A DNA stretch of 64,000 bases, taken from positions 310,001-374,000 of the forward strand of contig QRFJ01000779.1 in the NCBI GenBank assembly GCA_006176705.1. The letters run 5' to 3'. This DNA comes from Cocos nucifera. Lineage: Eukaryota; Streptophyta; Magnoliopsida; Arecales; Arecaceae. The notes below the pieces were generated by a model that was not told where the DNA came from, did no database searches, and saw only the letters and a program-made list of their open reading frames with translations. The position numbers and the translations under genes were made by a program. Below, piece after piece: positions 33,898 to 44,147 of the stretch; position 1 is the first letter of the stretch; every line of letters begins with the position of its first letter.

Positions 33898-34688
33898 CTG
33901 TAGAGAGTCAAAGATTCTAGTTAGATACTGTAATTTTGACTTGACCAATTTGTTTAGGAATTTTATTTTTAAATAAATTAGCTCCCACTATTTTCTCGGA
34001 TCCCTACAATCCCTCTGTAGAGATGCGAAAATCTCCACGATTAATGATTTCTAGTGGGTGGTGCGGTCTCACCAACTGACTCATCACCTCACCTAACAGT
34101 TATTGGTGATGGGTTAGCCAATGAGTGAACAACTCTTGTTCAATGATTCTCTAATCATGGTGCATCCGAACTTGGTCTCTAATTCATGAATCTCACCATA
34201 TCCGAAATATTGATCCACTCCTTAGTTAAGTCAGACCCACCATTTGCATAGACTGGGTTCCTAATTGAGTCTCTCACCGTATCCGAAATATTAAGCCTCA
34301 ACTCATCCTCCAGCCCATAGCATCCAATGCCTAATAGACATGGTTGCATCTTTTCGGTGCAACTGAGCCACTGTATCCAGCCGAGAACAATCAACCCCGA
34401 GAAGGACCCGCACATCTACAATGGTGGAAGACCTCAGACTTAATCTTTTCTTAGGGAGAATTGATTCAGGTCTCATTAAACTAGACTTGACTTAGTCATA
34501 ACAATTATGACTAACCTAGTGGCATGGGTTAGCTCGGATTATTGACCACCTCAGATCAGAACTGTGTCAACAGATATGGCCAGGTAAGTGAGACCGGTGG
34601 AAGGAATATGCCATTAACTCGTACAAGAACGCATTCAGATCGAGTAGCTTCCAATTAAAAACCAGTCGATCGTCTATGCCAAACTTAC
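33898..34688 (-). other. Predicted leader intron of copia A (element C)
   Basis: 5' splice site AAG/GTAAGTTT at 34688, 3' splice site CTCTCTACAG/G at 33898, CTAAC motif about 27 nt before it, length 791 nt. Gag ATG follows the acceptor by four bases. Same arrangement as A1 and E. Confidence 0.5.
34179..34415 (-). other. Leader open frame (possible uORF) of element C
   Basis: 78 codons ending in NGGSDLTKEWINISDMVRFM then Asn and stop, shared with A1 and E. It is inside the predicted intron. Coding status unknown. Confidence 0.25.
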
Positions 34689-34930
34689 CTTAGACACCAA
34701 ATTGTTAAGCCAGAACCAATTGGGTTAGCCTACAATCCAGACTCTAACCTCTGAGCCTAATTAGGTCTTGCTTGATCGTGACTCGATCTTGACCCAGACT
34801 TAATCCTATTAGGCTGGTCAATTTTAAGCATTGTTGATCCCATCTAACCAACTCTTGATTCGGTTTGATCAACCGCTTAGACCTAATTGAGCTACCCAAG
34901 CCCGAACCCAGTATTATGAATATGTCTTAC
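34689..34930 (-). other. Copia A leader remnant (element C)
   Basis: Leader sequence upstream of the predicted donor, homologous to 39905-40118 in reverse. It stops at GTCTTAC (34924-34930), where a + strand LTR segment begins. Confidence 0.7.
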
Positions 34931-36430
34931 GATTACCTAACCCTAATCTGATCGAGGCTCAAATAGAAGAACCTATAATCACAATAGCTGCACCAAGCAG
35001 TTCGCATATTCAGTTGAATGGCGTCGCCACCATATACTTTGCTAGGTTCACTGTGTGGATTTTGGTGAGCATTTAGAATAGATTTTAGATATCGATCATT
35101 CTAGCTGTCTCGACATCCAAGGATAGAGTTCCTTGAATCCATCGAATGAGTTTGAGTGATGTCGATGATGAGATACTATGACCATATCTTTACCATATTC
35201 AGAACCGAACACTAACTGGTCACACAAACTAAGGGTTTGAATCGTTGGATCATACAATTTAACTGATCTATGTTCAATTGATCTGAATGAATTTCAATTA
35301 GGTATCAAGGAAAATCGTGCTAGCATCAGATTACACCTAAGTTCTTTATTTCTATCTAGAATAAGTTTTCCTATCTGAGCAAAGAGTTTGTGCTCAATCA
35401 GAAGGCCTTCATCAATGTCTGGACTGAGGGTTGTCTAAGTCAGACAAAGTTTCTTATTTAAGACATTAACCTGACCATTTTTGTCAGCCTTCATTCTGTT
35501 TCTTTAGACTTGTTCATCAAAGTCTACCTTTGACTGTCAAACTATGACCATTACCCTTTACTTTCTGACCACAGTCTGACCTATTGGAGAGCTGGTGGGC
35601 CTTCCCCTCCAAAATGCAAGGAGGGGCGCATCGCAGGTGGCGTGAGCCCAAGTTTGAGGTCTTGGAGTCCTTGGTTGACAAGGACTTCCACCTCTCTTTT
35701 GGATTTCAATTAGATTTCTCCCTAAAACCAACTTTTGATCGGTCTTAGGAACCCTCATCAAGTAGGAATCAGGACTTTATTCCACAATCAGATTTAGATC
35801 TGATTTCGACAGAAGGGTTGTGATTGGTTGGAATAAGAGAAGCTGGATTCCATCAGTCATAATAAAGACCCTGTGCCCAACTCAAATAATAATGTGAATT
35901 GAGATCAAAGTTTCCACACTGCCAAGCTGCGCTCTTCCCTCTTTCCTCAAATCCAAACCATCTTCTCCCTTGCTCTCTCCAGATCCAAAAGGAGTTTGGA
36001 CTTGTTGGTGCGATCCAGATCAAAGAAAGGCGAATCGAAAACAAAGAAGGCTGCACTGCTGCAAAAGAGATGACGAATCTTCAAAAGAGTTTTGAAGATC
36101 CTCCAGATCAGATCCAAATCTGATTTTGAGAGGTGTGATAGAGAAGAAGAGATCTCTCTAGATCCAGCCCGAGTGTATCGATAGAGGCCAGGCGCTTGCG
36201 TGCTAGATCCAGAACCTTCGTCTGCAAACAGGATCATCAATAGAGGTAATAGGATTACCCAATCAGGTAAATAAATTTGATTTAATATCTATTTATTTCT
36301 ATTATTAAATAATAAAATTCAATCTAAAACATCCTAGATCTGATTGGTGATCGAAGAAAAATTTTGAAATATATCTCTCGATCTGATCAGATATTGATCG
36401 AACCTGGTCCAGAAAATCGGATTTCCTTCA
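34931..36430 (+). repeat. Copia A LTR, 5'-truncated and indel-rich
   Basis: It aligns with 42633-44147 and ends TTTCCTTCA at 36430, but single-base insertions and deletions occur every few tens of bases (for example AGATTTTAGATATCGATCAT against TGATTTAGATGATCGATCAT). This is unlike the other LTR copies and typical of uncorrected long-read filling. It lies next to the N gap, so the base sequence here is unreliable. Confidence 0.75.
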
Positions 36431-37236
36431 ACTGATTATCAGAGCCATGTTCAAAAATTGTTATAGATCTGATTTTGATTTATTTATTATAAAATAGTGA
36501 TTTCATATTCATGCATGAGATGGATCAGATCTGAAATTAGGAAAAAAATAAAATTAAATAATTTGGAATCTAAGATTAGAAGATTATGCATGACTTAGTC
36601 TGTAGAATAGAATAAGTCTATAGAATATCTTGCATGTTTTTAATTTTAATCTGATAAATCATGTTTAGATTTTTTTATTTACTATTTCAATATTATAAAG
36701 TGTTATAATAACAATCTAAATAAGAAAATAAAATTATTTATTATTGAAATATCAATGAGTATGATTGAAGATGTATAGATAGTTGTAGATAGTTTCACAA
36801 ATTATCTAGATTAGAATATTTTATTTATGATTAGATCAATTTAAATCAAATTTAGATTATATGAAGTATTTAGACTGAAAAATATGCATTAGATTTGATA
36901 CATGAGATGTGAAAATAATGCCAATGATTAGATCTACTTTATATATGGATAAGATATATGACCTATAATCTGATAATTGTTGTAGTATTAATATTCTGAT
37001 TTAGGATTCCTCTTGGCGTATCGGTCATAAAACGAAGAAGGGTTTAAGCCCTCTCTTTCCATTCGATGGGGTGTCTATGATGTGTAGGACGGTGCTGCCA
37101 TGTTCGTCCTTAATCAGAAACCAAAACTTACTTTCTGCAAAACCCTAGGATTATTGTGCATATTGTATGATCCTACTTAATTCAAGAATAAGTTATATGG
37201 AATATTAATATAGGTCTAAATTGAGAATTTTAGATC
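36431..37236 (+). other. Copia A primer binding site and leader
   Basis: It starts ACTGATTATCAGAGCC, a one-base-extended form of the PBS TGGTATCAGAGCC, then AT-rich leader with the conserved block near 37010-37120. It is cut by the N gap. No gene. Confidence 0.65.
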
Positions 37237-37261
37237 NNNNNNNNNNNNNNNNNNNNNNNNN
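37237..37261. other. Assembly gap (25 N)
   Basis: Exactly 25 unknown bases, a conventional placeholder length rather than a measured one. GATC flanks it on both sides. The left flank is leader and the right flank is mid-LTR, so at least the first ~520 bp of an LTR is missing. Confidence 0.98.
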
Positions 37262-39063
37262 GATCTTCCTAGCCATTCGAAATTCTGAGGTGTATGTTGG
37301 CTATAGCATGTTCATTGTAGGAACTAGATTGCATCAAGATGGAATCTATCTACCTCGATGGTAGAGGAGCAGCCCTATGATGATCATGAGAATCAAGTCC
37401 AAAAGCCCATGGCCATGGCAGAGTGAAATAATAGAAAGAGTTTCTATTTAGGTTTTCACATCGGACTTGAATCGAATGATTACATCATATGACAGAAACT
37501 AGGGTTTGACGAGTTCACCTTAACCCTAATCTGATCGGGGCTCAAGATAGAAGAACTTAATCACATAGGTAGTTGCACCAAGAGGTTCACATTCAGCTCT
37601 GATGGGTTGCCACCATATACTGCTAGGTGTCACTTGGTGGATTTTGGGAGCAATTAGAATGATTTAGATGATCGATCATTCTAGCTATTCGAATCAGAAG
37701 AGTTCTGATCCATCGAAAGGAGTTTTGATGATGTCGATGATAGAGATCATGACATATCCCATTACCATATAGAACTGAACCTAACTGGGTCACACAAACA
37801 AGGGTTTGAATCTGGTGATCATCAATTGAACTGATCCAGTTCAATTGATCTGAATGAGATTCAATTAGGTTCAAGAAAATCATGCTAGCACTCGATTGAA
37901 CCTAACGTTCTTCTTTTACTATCATAAATAGTTATCCTTACTGAGCCAAAGGAGTTTGTGCTCAATCAGAGGCCTTCACTTGGTCTGATTGGAGCCTGTC
38001 TAGGTCAGAAAAGGGTTGTCTTATTTTGTAAGATAATACCTGCCATTTTTGGCTACCTACCATTTCTTGTCCTTTGACTTTGGTCAAAAGTTGACCTTTG
38101 ACTGGTCAAATATTGACCATTGACACTTTGACTTTCTATCCGTATATCGTCATGCACCTATTGGAGAGCTAGGTGGGGGCCTGTCCCCTTGCCAGAACCT
38201 AGCAAGGAGGAGGGCGCATGCCACCCTTGCGTGTGCGCCCAAGCTTGGAGGCGCCCAAGGAGTCCCTGTTGGACAGGGACTCCATCTTCTTTTTGGATTC
38301 TTGATTAGACTTTCTTCCTAAGAACCAAGTTTGACTGGTCTTAGGCACCATCTAAGGATGGAATCCAAGGGACTCTATTCCCACCAATCAGATTTAGATC
38401 TAATTTCACAAAGGGTTGTGATTGGTTGGGAAGAAGAGGAGTTGGATCATGCATTAGTCTATAAATAAGACCTGCGCCCAACTCAGGAGCATATGAAATC
38501 TAAGAAAAGAGTTCTCCACACCCCAAGGCTTCCTCCCTCTTCCTCCTCCATGCCAAGTTCATACTTCTCCCTCTCCTCTCCACATGCCCAAAAGGAAGTT
38601 TGGGATCTCAAGTTGGTGCAATCCAGACGAGGAGAAAGGCGACGATAAAAAGCTAGAAGGCTGCGCTACTGCAAAGGACAACTGCTGATCTTTGAAAAGC
38701 TATTTTGAAGAATCCTCCAGATCAGATTCTAGATCTAATTTTTGGAGACATGATAGAGAAGAAGAGGATCTCCAGATCTAGCCTGAGTGGATACCAGTAG
38801 AGGCCAGGCACTTGCGTGGCTAGATCCAGAACCTTCCGCTGCTTACAGGATCATCAACGGATAATAGGATTACCCTACATCAAGATAAATTAAATTTGAT
38901 TTAATTTATTTAGATTTTATTTTTATTATTAGAATAATAAAGAATTAGATCTAAAATATCTCTAGAATCTGAATTTGGATTAAAGAGAAAAATTTTTGAA
39001 ATATATCTCTTGATCTGATCAGATCTGAACGAACCTGGTCCGGAAAATCAGGATTTTCCTTCA
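37262..39063 (+). repeat. Copia A 5' LTR, 5'-truncated (element D)
   Basis: It aligns with 42378-44147, ends CCTTCA at 39063 and is followed by AC and the PBS. Small indels appear between 38150 and 38900, fewer than left of the gap. TATA box near 38460. Confidence 0.85.
37623..37883 (-). other. Antisense open frame inside copia A LTR (element D 5')
   Basis: 86 codons, the same frame as 42640-42987 with the downstream end shifted by an indel. No domain. Confidence 0.15.
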
Positions 39064-39065
39064 AC

Positions 39066-39078
39066 TGGTATCAGAGCC
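39066..39078 (+). other. Primer binding site (initiator tRNA-Met), element D
   Basis: TGGTATCAGAGCC two bases after the LTR end. It is complementary to the 3' end of plant initiator tRNA-Met, the usual primer of Ty1/copia elements. Confidence 0.85.
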
Positions 39079-40118
39079 AAGGTTCTAAAAGTGTTTAGAT
39101 CTAATTTTAAATTTATTATAATTAAAAAATAAGTGATTTTAGATGTCACATGAGATGTGATCAGATCTGAAATTAGAAAAAATTAAAATTAAATGATTTG
39201 GATCTAAGATTAGAAAATATGCATGACTAGTTCTAAAATAGAATAGTTCTATAGAATAGTCTTGCATGTTTATAATTTAATTTGATTAAATCATATTTTA
39301 GATCTATTTATTTACTATTTTTTGATATTATAATTATTATAATAATCTAAACTGGTTCAAGTTAGTAATTTCTTCTTTAAGTTTCTTTCTCTTCAATAGG
39401 CTCTCTCTAAATAACTTATCAGCCCACCAATGATTATCATTAAACTCTCACAACCTGTCTTCTCAAGATAATTGACTTGGCCTCTGCATCCTTAACAGCT
39501 TATCACACGTAAGTTAGTTGAATCTTCAGCTATTGAAGTTCGACTTTCTCCTTCCCGTATGTCTCAGAGAAATAACCTATAGATCTAATTTGTATATGAG
39601 ATATATGATATAGATCTAAAATAGTTTCGTAGTATTACATGTTCCTGATTAAGGCGTTCCTCTTGGCCATCCGGTCATAAGAACGAGGAAGGGTTTAAAG
39701 GCCCTCTCCTCCCATCCGATGTGGTTTTCTTATGATGTGTAGGGGTACTGCGTGTTCATCCTTAATCAAAAATCCAAAACTTACTTTCTGCAAAATTCTA
39801 GATCCTGAAACCCTAGAATTTATTATGCATATTTTGTTTATGAACCCTACTTAATTAAGAATTAAGATTATGAAATATTAATTAGGTCTAAAATTAAGAA
39901 TTTCAGATGTAAGACATATTCATAATACTGGTTTCGGGCTTGGGTAGCTCAATTAGGTCTAAGCGGTTGATCAAATCGAATCAAGAGTTGGTTAGATGGG
40001 ATCAACAATGCTTAAATTGACCAGCCTAATAGGATTAAGTCTGGGTCAAGATCGAGTCACGATCAAGCAAGACCTAATTAGACTCAGAGGTTAGAGTCTG
40101 GATTATAGGCTAACCAAA
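39079..40118 (+). other. Copia A leader (element D)
   Basis: Untranslated leader with the conserved block at about 39640-39780. It ends at the deletion junction near 40118 (GCTAACCAAATTGG/AACC). The predicted splice donor lies just beyond this point in other elements and is therefore deleted. 39355-39585 is foreign (separate entry). Confidence 0.75.
39355..39585 (-). pseudogene. Fragment of gypsy antisense coiled-coil ORF inside copia leader
   Basis: This segment is absent from the corresponding leader at 36431-37236. Its - strand reads SETYGKEKVELQ, a stop, LKIQLTYV, two stops, and AVKDAEAKSIILRRQ. This matches the antisense frame of gypsy G3 at 54060-54376 (LSELYKKDKVELQQLQ, VKDAKAESVILRKRL). 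It is therefore a piece of the gypsy aORF carried in a copia leader, in antisense orientation to the copia. How it was gained is unknown (nested insertion and deletion, or template switching). Confidence 0.6.
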
Positions 40119-41845
40119 TTGGAACCAAATCAGGTTGAGCCAATAAGAACACTACCTCCTCCACCTCGTAGATTGGAAAGAGTTTTCCGTCCCCCTGAAA
40201 GATACTTGGATATTATTTCAGAGGAAGTAGAGAAAATGTTCCTCATAGGTAATGGTGCTCATGGTGATGATCCCAAAATCTACAACGAGGCGATATCAGA
40301 TATCGACTCCGAGAAATGGTTAGAGGCAATGCAGTCAGAAATTGACTCGATGCACTCAAACCAAGTCTGGACCTTGGTAGATCCACCAGAAGGTATAGTA
40401 CCTATTGGGTGTAAATGGATCTTCAAGAGAAAGATTGGTGCAGATGAAAATGTGGAGACATTCAAGGCTAGACTAGTGGCAAAAGGTTATAGTCAACGCG
40501 AAGGCATTGACTATCAGGATACCTTTTCTCCAGTGGCTATGCTAAAATCCATCCGCACATTGCTTGCCGTTGCAGCCTATTTCGATTATGAAATATGGCA
40601 AATGGACGTGAAAATGGCATTCTTAAATGGATATCTTGAGGAAGATATCTATATGGAACAGCCGCTAGGTTTCACATCCAGTGATACTGATCACAAGGTT
40701 TGCAAGCTGCAAAGGTCCATATATGGACTTAAGCAAGCATCTCGGAGCTGGAACACTCATTTCAATGATGTGATCAAAACATTTGGTTTCATCAAAAATG
40801 AAGAGGAATCGTGTGCATCTTCAAAAAGGTCAGTGGGAGCGCTGTTGTCTTCCTCGTATTGTACGTGGATGACATCCTCCTTATTGGGAATGATATTCCC
40901 ATGATGACAACAGTCAAAATATGGTTGTCAAAGGAATTCTCCATGAAAGACCTAGGTGAAGCATCCTTTATTCTAGGAATTAAGGTCTATAGGGATAGAC
41001 CGAATAGGATGCTAGGACTTTCACAGAAGATGTACATAGAGGAAGTACTAAAGAGGTTTAGTATGGAAAAACTCTAAGAGGGGATTAATACCCTTCAGAC
41101 ATGGTATTCATCTTTCCAAGAAGATGTGCCCTAGCACACCTGAGGAAATAGAATGCATGAGCAAGATCCCTTATGCTTCTGCAATAGGGAGCCTCATGTA
41201 TGCCATGCTATGTACACGACCTGATATAGCCCATGCTGTGAGTGTCACAAGCAGATATCAGTCAAATCCAGGTGAAGAACACTGGACTTCTGTGAAATGT
41301 ATCCTTAAGTACTTGAGAAGAACTAAGGATATGATGTTGGTCTTTGGTAATGGAGAACTCCAAGTCCAGGGATACATAGACTCGGATTTCATGTCCGATA
41401 TAGATGATCGAAAGTCGACATCTGGAAGTCTGTTTGTGTGCAATGGTGGTGCTATCAGCTGGAAGAGTTCCAAGCAAACTGTGATAGCAGATTCCACCAT
41501 GGAAGCAGAATATATCGCTGCATCAGAAGGCTGTGAAGGAAGCATTCTGGTATAAGAAGTTTGCTGCAGAAATTGGAGTAATGCCATCAGATGCCATTCC
41601 TCTATACTGCGACAACAATGGCGCCATAGCCCTTGCTAAGGAGCCAAGGTCTCACCAGAAAATCCAAGCACATTGAGCGGCGATACCACCTCATCCGCGA
41701 TTACCTCGAGAAGGGTTACGTCGAGGTCAAGAGAGTCGACTCCACAGACAATGTGGCAGACCCGCTTACAAAGCCATTGGGCCAGCAGAAGATCGAAGCC
41801 CACCTTGAGAAGATGGGACTTAGACTTGTAGCCAATTGGCTTTAG
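40119..41845 (+). pseudogene. Copia reverse transcriptase plus RNase H (element D)
   Basis: Frame 40119-40904 (261 aa) starts MEPNQVEPIRTLPPPPRR and includes CKWIFKRKIG, METFKARLVAKGYSQ, WQMDVKMAFLNGYLEED and SIYGLKQASRSWNTHF. A frameshift near 40810 passes the reading to 40811-41077, with FLVLYVDDILLIGND (YVDD at 40862-40873). An extra A in a run near 41066 shifts it again to 41124-41555 (GSLMYAMLCTRPDIAHAVSV; DSDFMSDIDDRKSTSGS; ADSTMEAEYIAASE). Another extra base near 41526 leads to the tail ending LRLVANWL at 41845. Catalytic YVDD is intact. The breaks are single-base events, three of them in or near short repeats, so some could be sequence errors. Confidence 0.88.
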
Positions 41846-41846
41846 G

Positions 41847-41859
41847 ACAAGTGGGAGAT
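41847..41859 (+). other. Polypurine tract (element D)
   Basis: ACAAGTGGGAGAT directly before the LTR start TGTTAGATAT at 41860. Confidence 0.7.
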
Positions 41860-42002
41860 TGTTAGATATATGTGCCCTAGAAGCCAGAATTGGCTGACAC
41901 TTGTAATACACTTCTAGGGGCAAAATTATAATTTTGACTAAAATCAATAAAATGGATTATTTTCTATCACATATGTGTATTTAGTGTCTGTGATACATCC
42001 TT

Positions 42003-42075
42003 TGAGTTAATGGTAATGATAATTCATATTTTCAAGAGTTGAAAATTTAAGACATGAATAATCATTATTAACTCA
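42003..42075 (+). repeat. Conserved long inverted repeat in copia A LTR
   Basis: Outer arms (GAGTTAATGGTAATGATAAT against ATCATTATTAACTC) and an inner perfect stem ATTTTCAA / TTGAAAAT around GAG could form a hairpin. It is present in all LTR copies retaining this end, at about 2375-2455, 8215-8295, 30185-30270 and 45305-45380. Confidence 0.6.
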
Positions 42076-42639
42076 TAAAATGCTCCCGACCATAGGATCA
42101 TCACGAGGATGGTGATTGATCCGAAAGGTTGGTGTACAATCGCTTCTCTTTAGTAGATGAGTCTTGAGTCTATGGTGTGGAGACACCAGGAGCGAGAGTA
42201 CAGGTACTCGTTAGAGAACGAGGGCACTGAGCGTGACCACCTCGAGTAGTCATTAGGAAGTCTACCTTCTCGTCAATGACTGACTCGATGCTGCAGTGGT
42301 GTGTCTGGTTCTTTGACCTGAGGTGCATCGGTAGTTCACCTTGAGGGTGTTATAGTTTGACTACACCATAACTCGGTCTCCTAGCCATATGGAATCCCTG
42401 AGGTGTATGTTGGCTATAGCATGTTCATTGTAGGAACTGGATTGCATCAAGATGGAATCTATCTACCTCGGTGGTAGAGGAGCAGCCCTATGATGATCAT
42501 GAGAATCAAGTCCAGAAGCCCATGGCCATGGCAGAGTGAAATAATAGAAAGAGTTTCTATTTAGGTTTTCACATCGGACTTGAATCGAATGATTACATCA
42601 TATGACAGAGAACTAGGGTTTGACGAGTTCACCTTAACC

Positions 42640-42987
42640 CTAATCTGATCGGGGCTCAAGATAGAAGAACTTAATCACACAGGTAGCTGCACCAAGAGGT
42701 TCGCATTCAGCTCTGATGGGTTGCCACCATATACTGCTAGGTGTCACTGGTGGATTTTGGGAGCAATTAGAATGATTTAGATGATCGATCATTCTAGCTG
42801 TTCGAATCAGAAGAGTTCTGATCCATCGAAAGGAGTTTCGATGATGTCGATGATAGAGATCATGACATATCCCATTACCATACAGAACTGAACCTAACTG
42901 GGTCACACAAACAAGGGTTTGAATCTGGTGATCATCAATTGAACTGATCCAGTTCAATTGATCTGAATGAGATTCAATTAGGTTCAA
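42640..42987 (-). other. Antisense open frame inside copia A LTR (115 codons)
   Basis: The longest version of the LTR antisense frame, beginning MNLIESHSDQLNWISSIDDH. No signal peptide, membrane segment or domain is visible. See 112-363 and 29369-29635. Confidence 0.25.
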
Positions 42988-43186
42988 GAAAATCGTGCTA
43001 GCACTCGATTGAACCTAACGTTCTTCTTTTACTATCATAAATAGTTGTCCTGACTGAGCCAAAGGAGTTTGTGCTCAATCAGAGGCCTTCACTTGGTCTG
43101 ACTGGAGCCTATCCAGGTCAGAAAAGGGTTGTCTTATTTTGTAAGACAATACCTGCCATTTTTGGTCACCTACCATTTCTCGTCCT

Positions 43187-43258
43187 TTGACTTTGGTCAA
43201 AAGTTGACCTTTGACTGGTCAAATATTGACCATTGACACTTTGACTTCTGTCCACGTG
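43187..43258 (+). promoter_or_regulatory. W-box cluster with G-box in copia A U3 (element D 3' LTR)
   Basis: Eight TTGAC/GTCAA cores between 43187 and 43248, followed at 43253 by the palindrome CACGTG (G-box). The G-box is degraded in the other copies (CACATG or similar), the W-boxes are largely kept. Located about 310 bp before the TATA box. Confidence 0.6.
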
Positions 43259-43561
43259 TCATGCACCTATTGGAGAGCTGGTGGGGGCCTTGTCCTCCCT
43301 GCCAGAACCTGGCAAGGAGGAGGGCGCACGCCACCCTTGGCGTGTGCCCAAGCTGGAGGCGCCCAGGAGTCCCTGTTGGACAGGGACTCCATCTCCTTTT
43401 TGGATTTCGATTAGATTTCTCCTAAGAACCAAGTTTGACTGGTCTTAGGTGCCATCTAAGGAGGAATCCAAGGGACTCTATTCCCACCAATCAGATTTAG
43501 ATCTGATTTCACAAAGGGTTGTGATTGGTTGGGAAGAAGAGGAGTTGGATCATGCATAGTC

Positions 43562-43569
43562 TATAAATA
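43562..43569 (+). promoter_or_regulatory. LTR TATA box (element D 3' LTR)
   Basis: GTCTATAAATAAGACCC; conserved position in the family. Confidence 0.65.
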
Positions 43570-44147
43570 AGACCCTACGCCCAACTCAAGGAATATCTGA
43601 AATTAAATTGAAATTCCCACACCCCAAGGCTGCCTCTCCTCTCCTCCTCCATGCCAAGTCCACCTTCTCCCTCTCCTCTCCACGCCCAAAGGAGTTTGGG
43701 ATCTTAGTTGGTGCAATCCAGATGAGAGAAAGGCGACAAAAAGCTAGAAGGCTGCGCTGCTGCAAAGGACAACTGCTGATCTTCGAAAGGTGTTTTTAAG
43801 ATCCTCCATATCAGATCCAGATCTGATTTTTGGAGACATGATAGAGAAGAAGAGGATCTCTAGATCCAGCTTGAGTGGATACCGATAGAGGCCAGGCACT
43901 TGCGTGGCTAGATCCAGAACCCTCCATTGCTTACAGGATCATCAATGGATAATAGGGTCACCCTTCATCAAGATAAATTAAATTTGATTTAATTTATTTA
44001 GATTTTATTTTTATTATTAGAATAATAAGAATCAGATCTAAAATATTTTAGATCTGATTAGGATCAAAGAGAAAAAATTTTAAAATATATCTCTTGATCC
44101 GATCAGATCTGAACGAACCTGATCTGGAAAACCAAGATTTTCCTTCA

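Larger units (their letters stand above)
28131..34930 (-). mobile_element. Copia family A element C (protease-deleted)
   Basis: A - strand element: 3' LTR 28131-30406, RT-RNase H, integrase, gag, leader to 34930. The 5' LTR and PBS are absent. Instead the leader is joined at 34930/34931 to a + oriented LTR segment, so C stands head-to-head with element D. Gag and integrase are joined with the protease missing. Confidence 0.88.
37262..44147 (+). mobile_element. Copia family A element D (gag-protease-integrase deleted)
   Basis: 5' LTR (first ~520 bp lost in the gap), PBS, leader with a foreign insert, RT-RNase H, PPT, complete 3' LTR. The leader jumps at about 40118 directly to the linker before RT. 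The LTR end at 44147 abuts the RT of an older copia A in the same orientation (element F), so D is an insertion into F; TGTCT after 44147 is the candidate target duplication. Confidence 0.88.
41860..44147 (+). repeat. Copia A 3' LTR, complete (element D)
   Basis: 2288 bp, TGTTAGATATATG to CCTTCA. It is the reference copy for this family in the window. It carries a long hairpin at 42003-42075, the inverted repeat CTCGTTAGAGAACGAG at 42207-42222, a W-box cluster and G-box at 43187-43258, and a TATA box at 43562-43569, giving a U3 of about 1.7 kb and an R-U5 of about 0.55 kb. The length is well above the few hundred to about 1.2 kb usual for copia LTRs. Confidence 0.93.

Noticed and set aside
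39066..39078. TGGTATCAGAGCC considered as part of a tRNA gene
   Set aside because: Only the short complement to the tRNA 3' end is present, at the position expected for a primer binding site; no tRNA fold around it.
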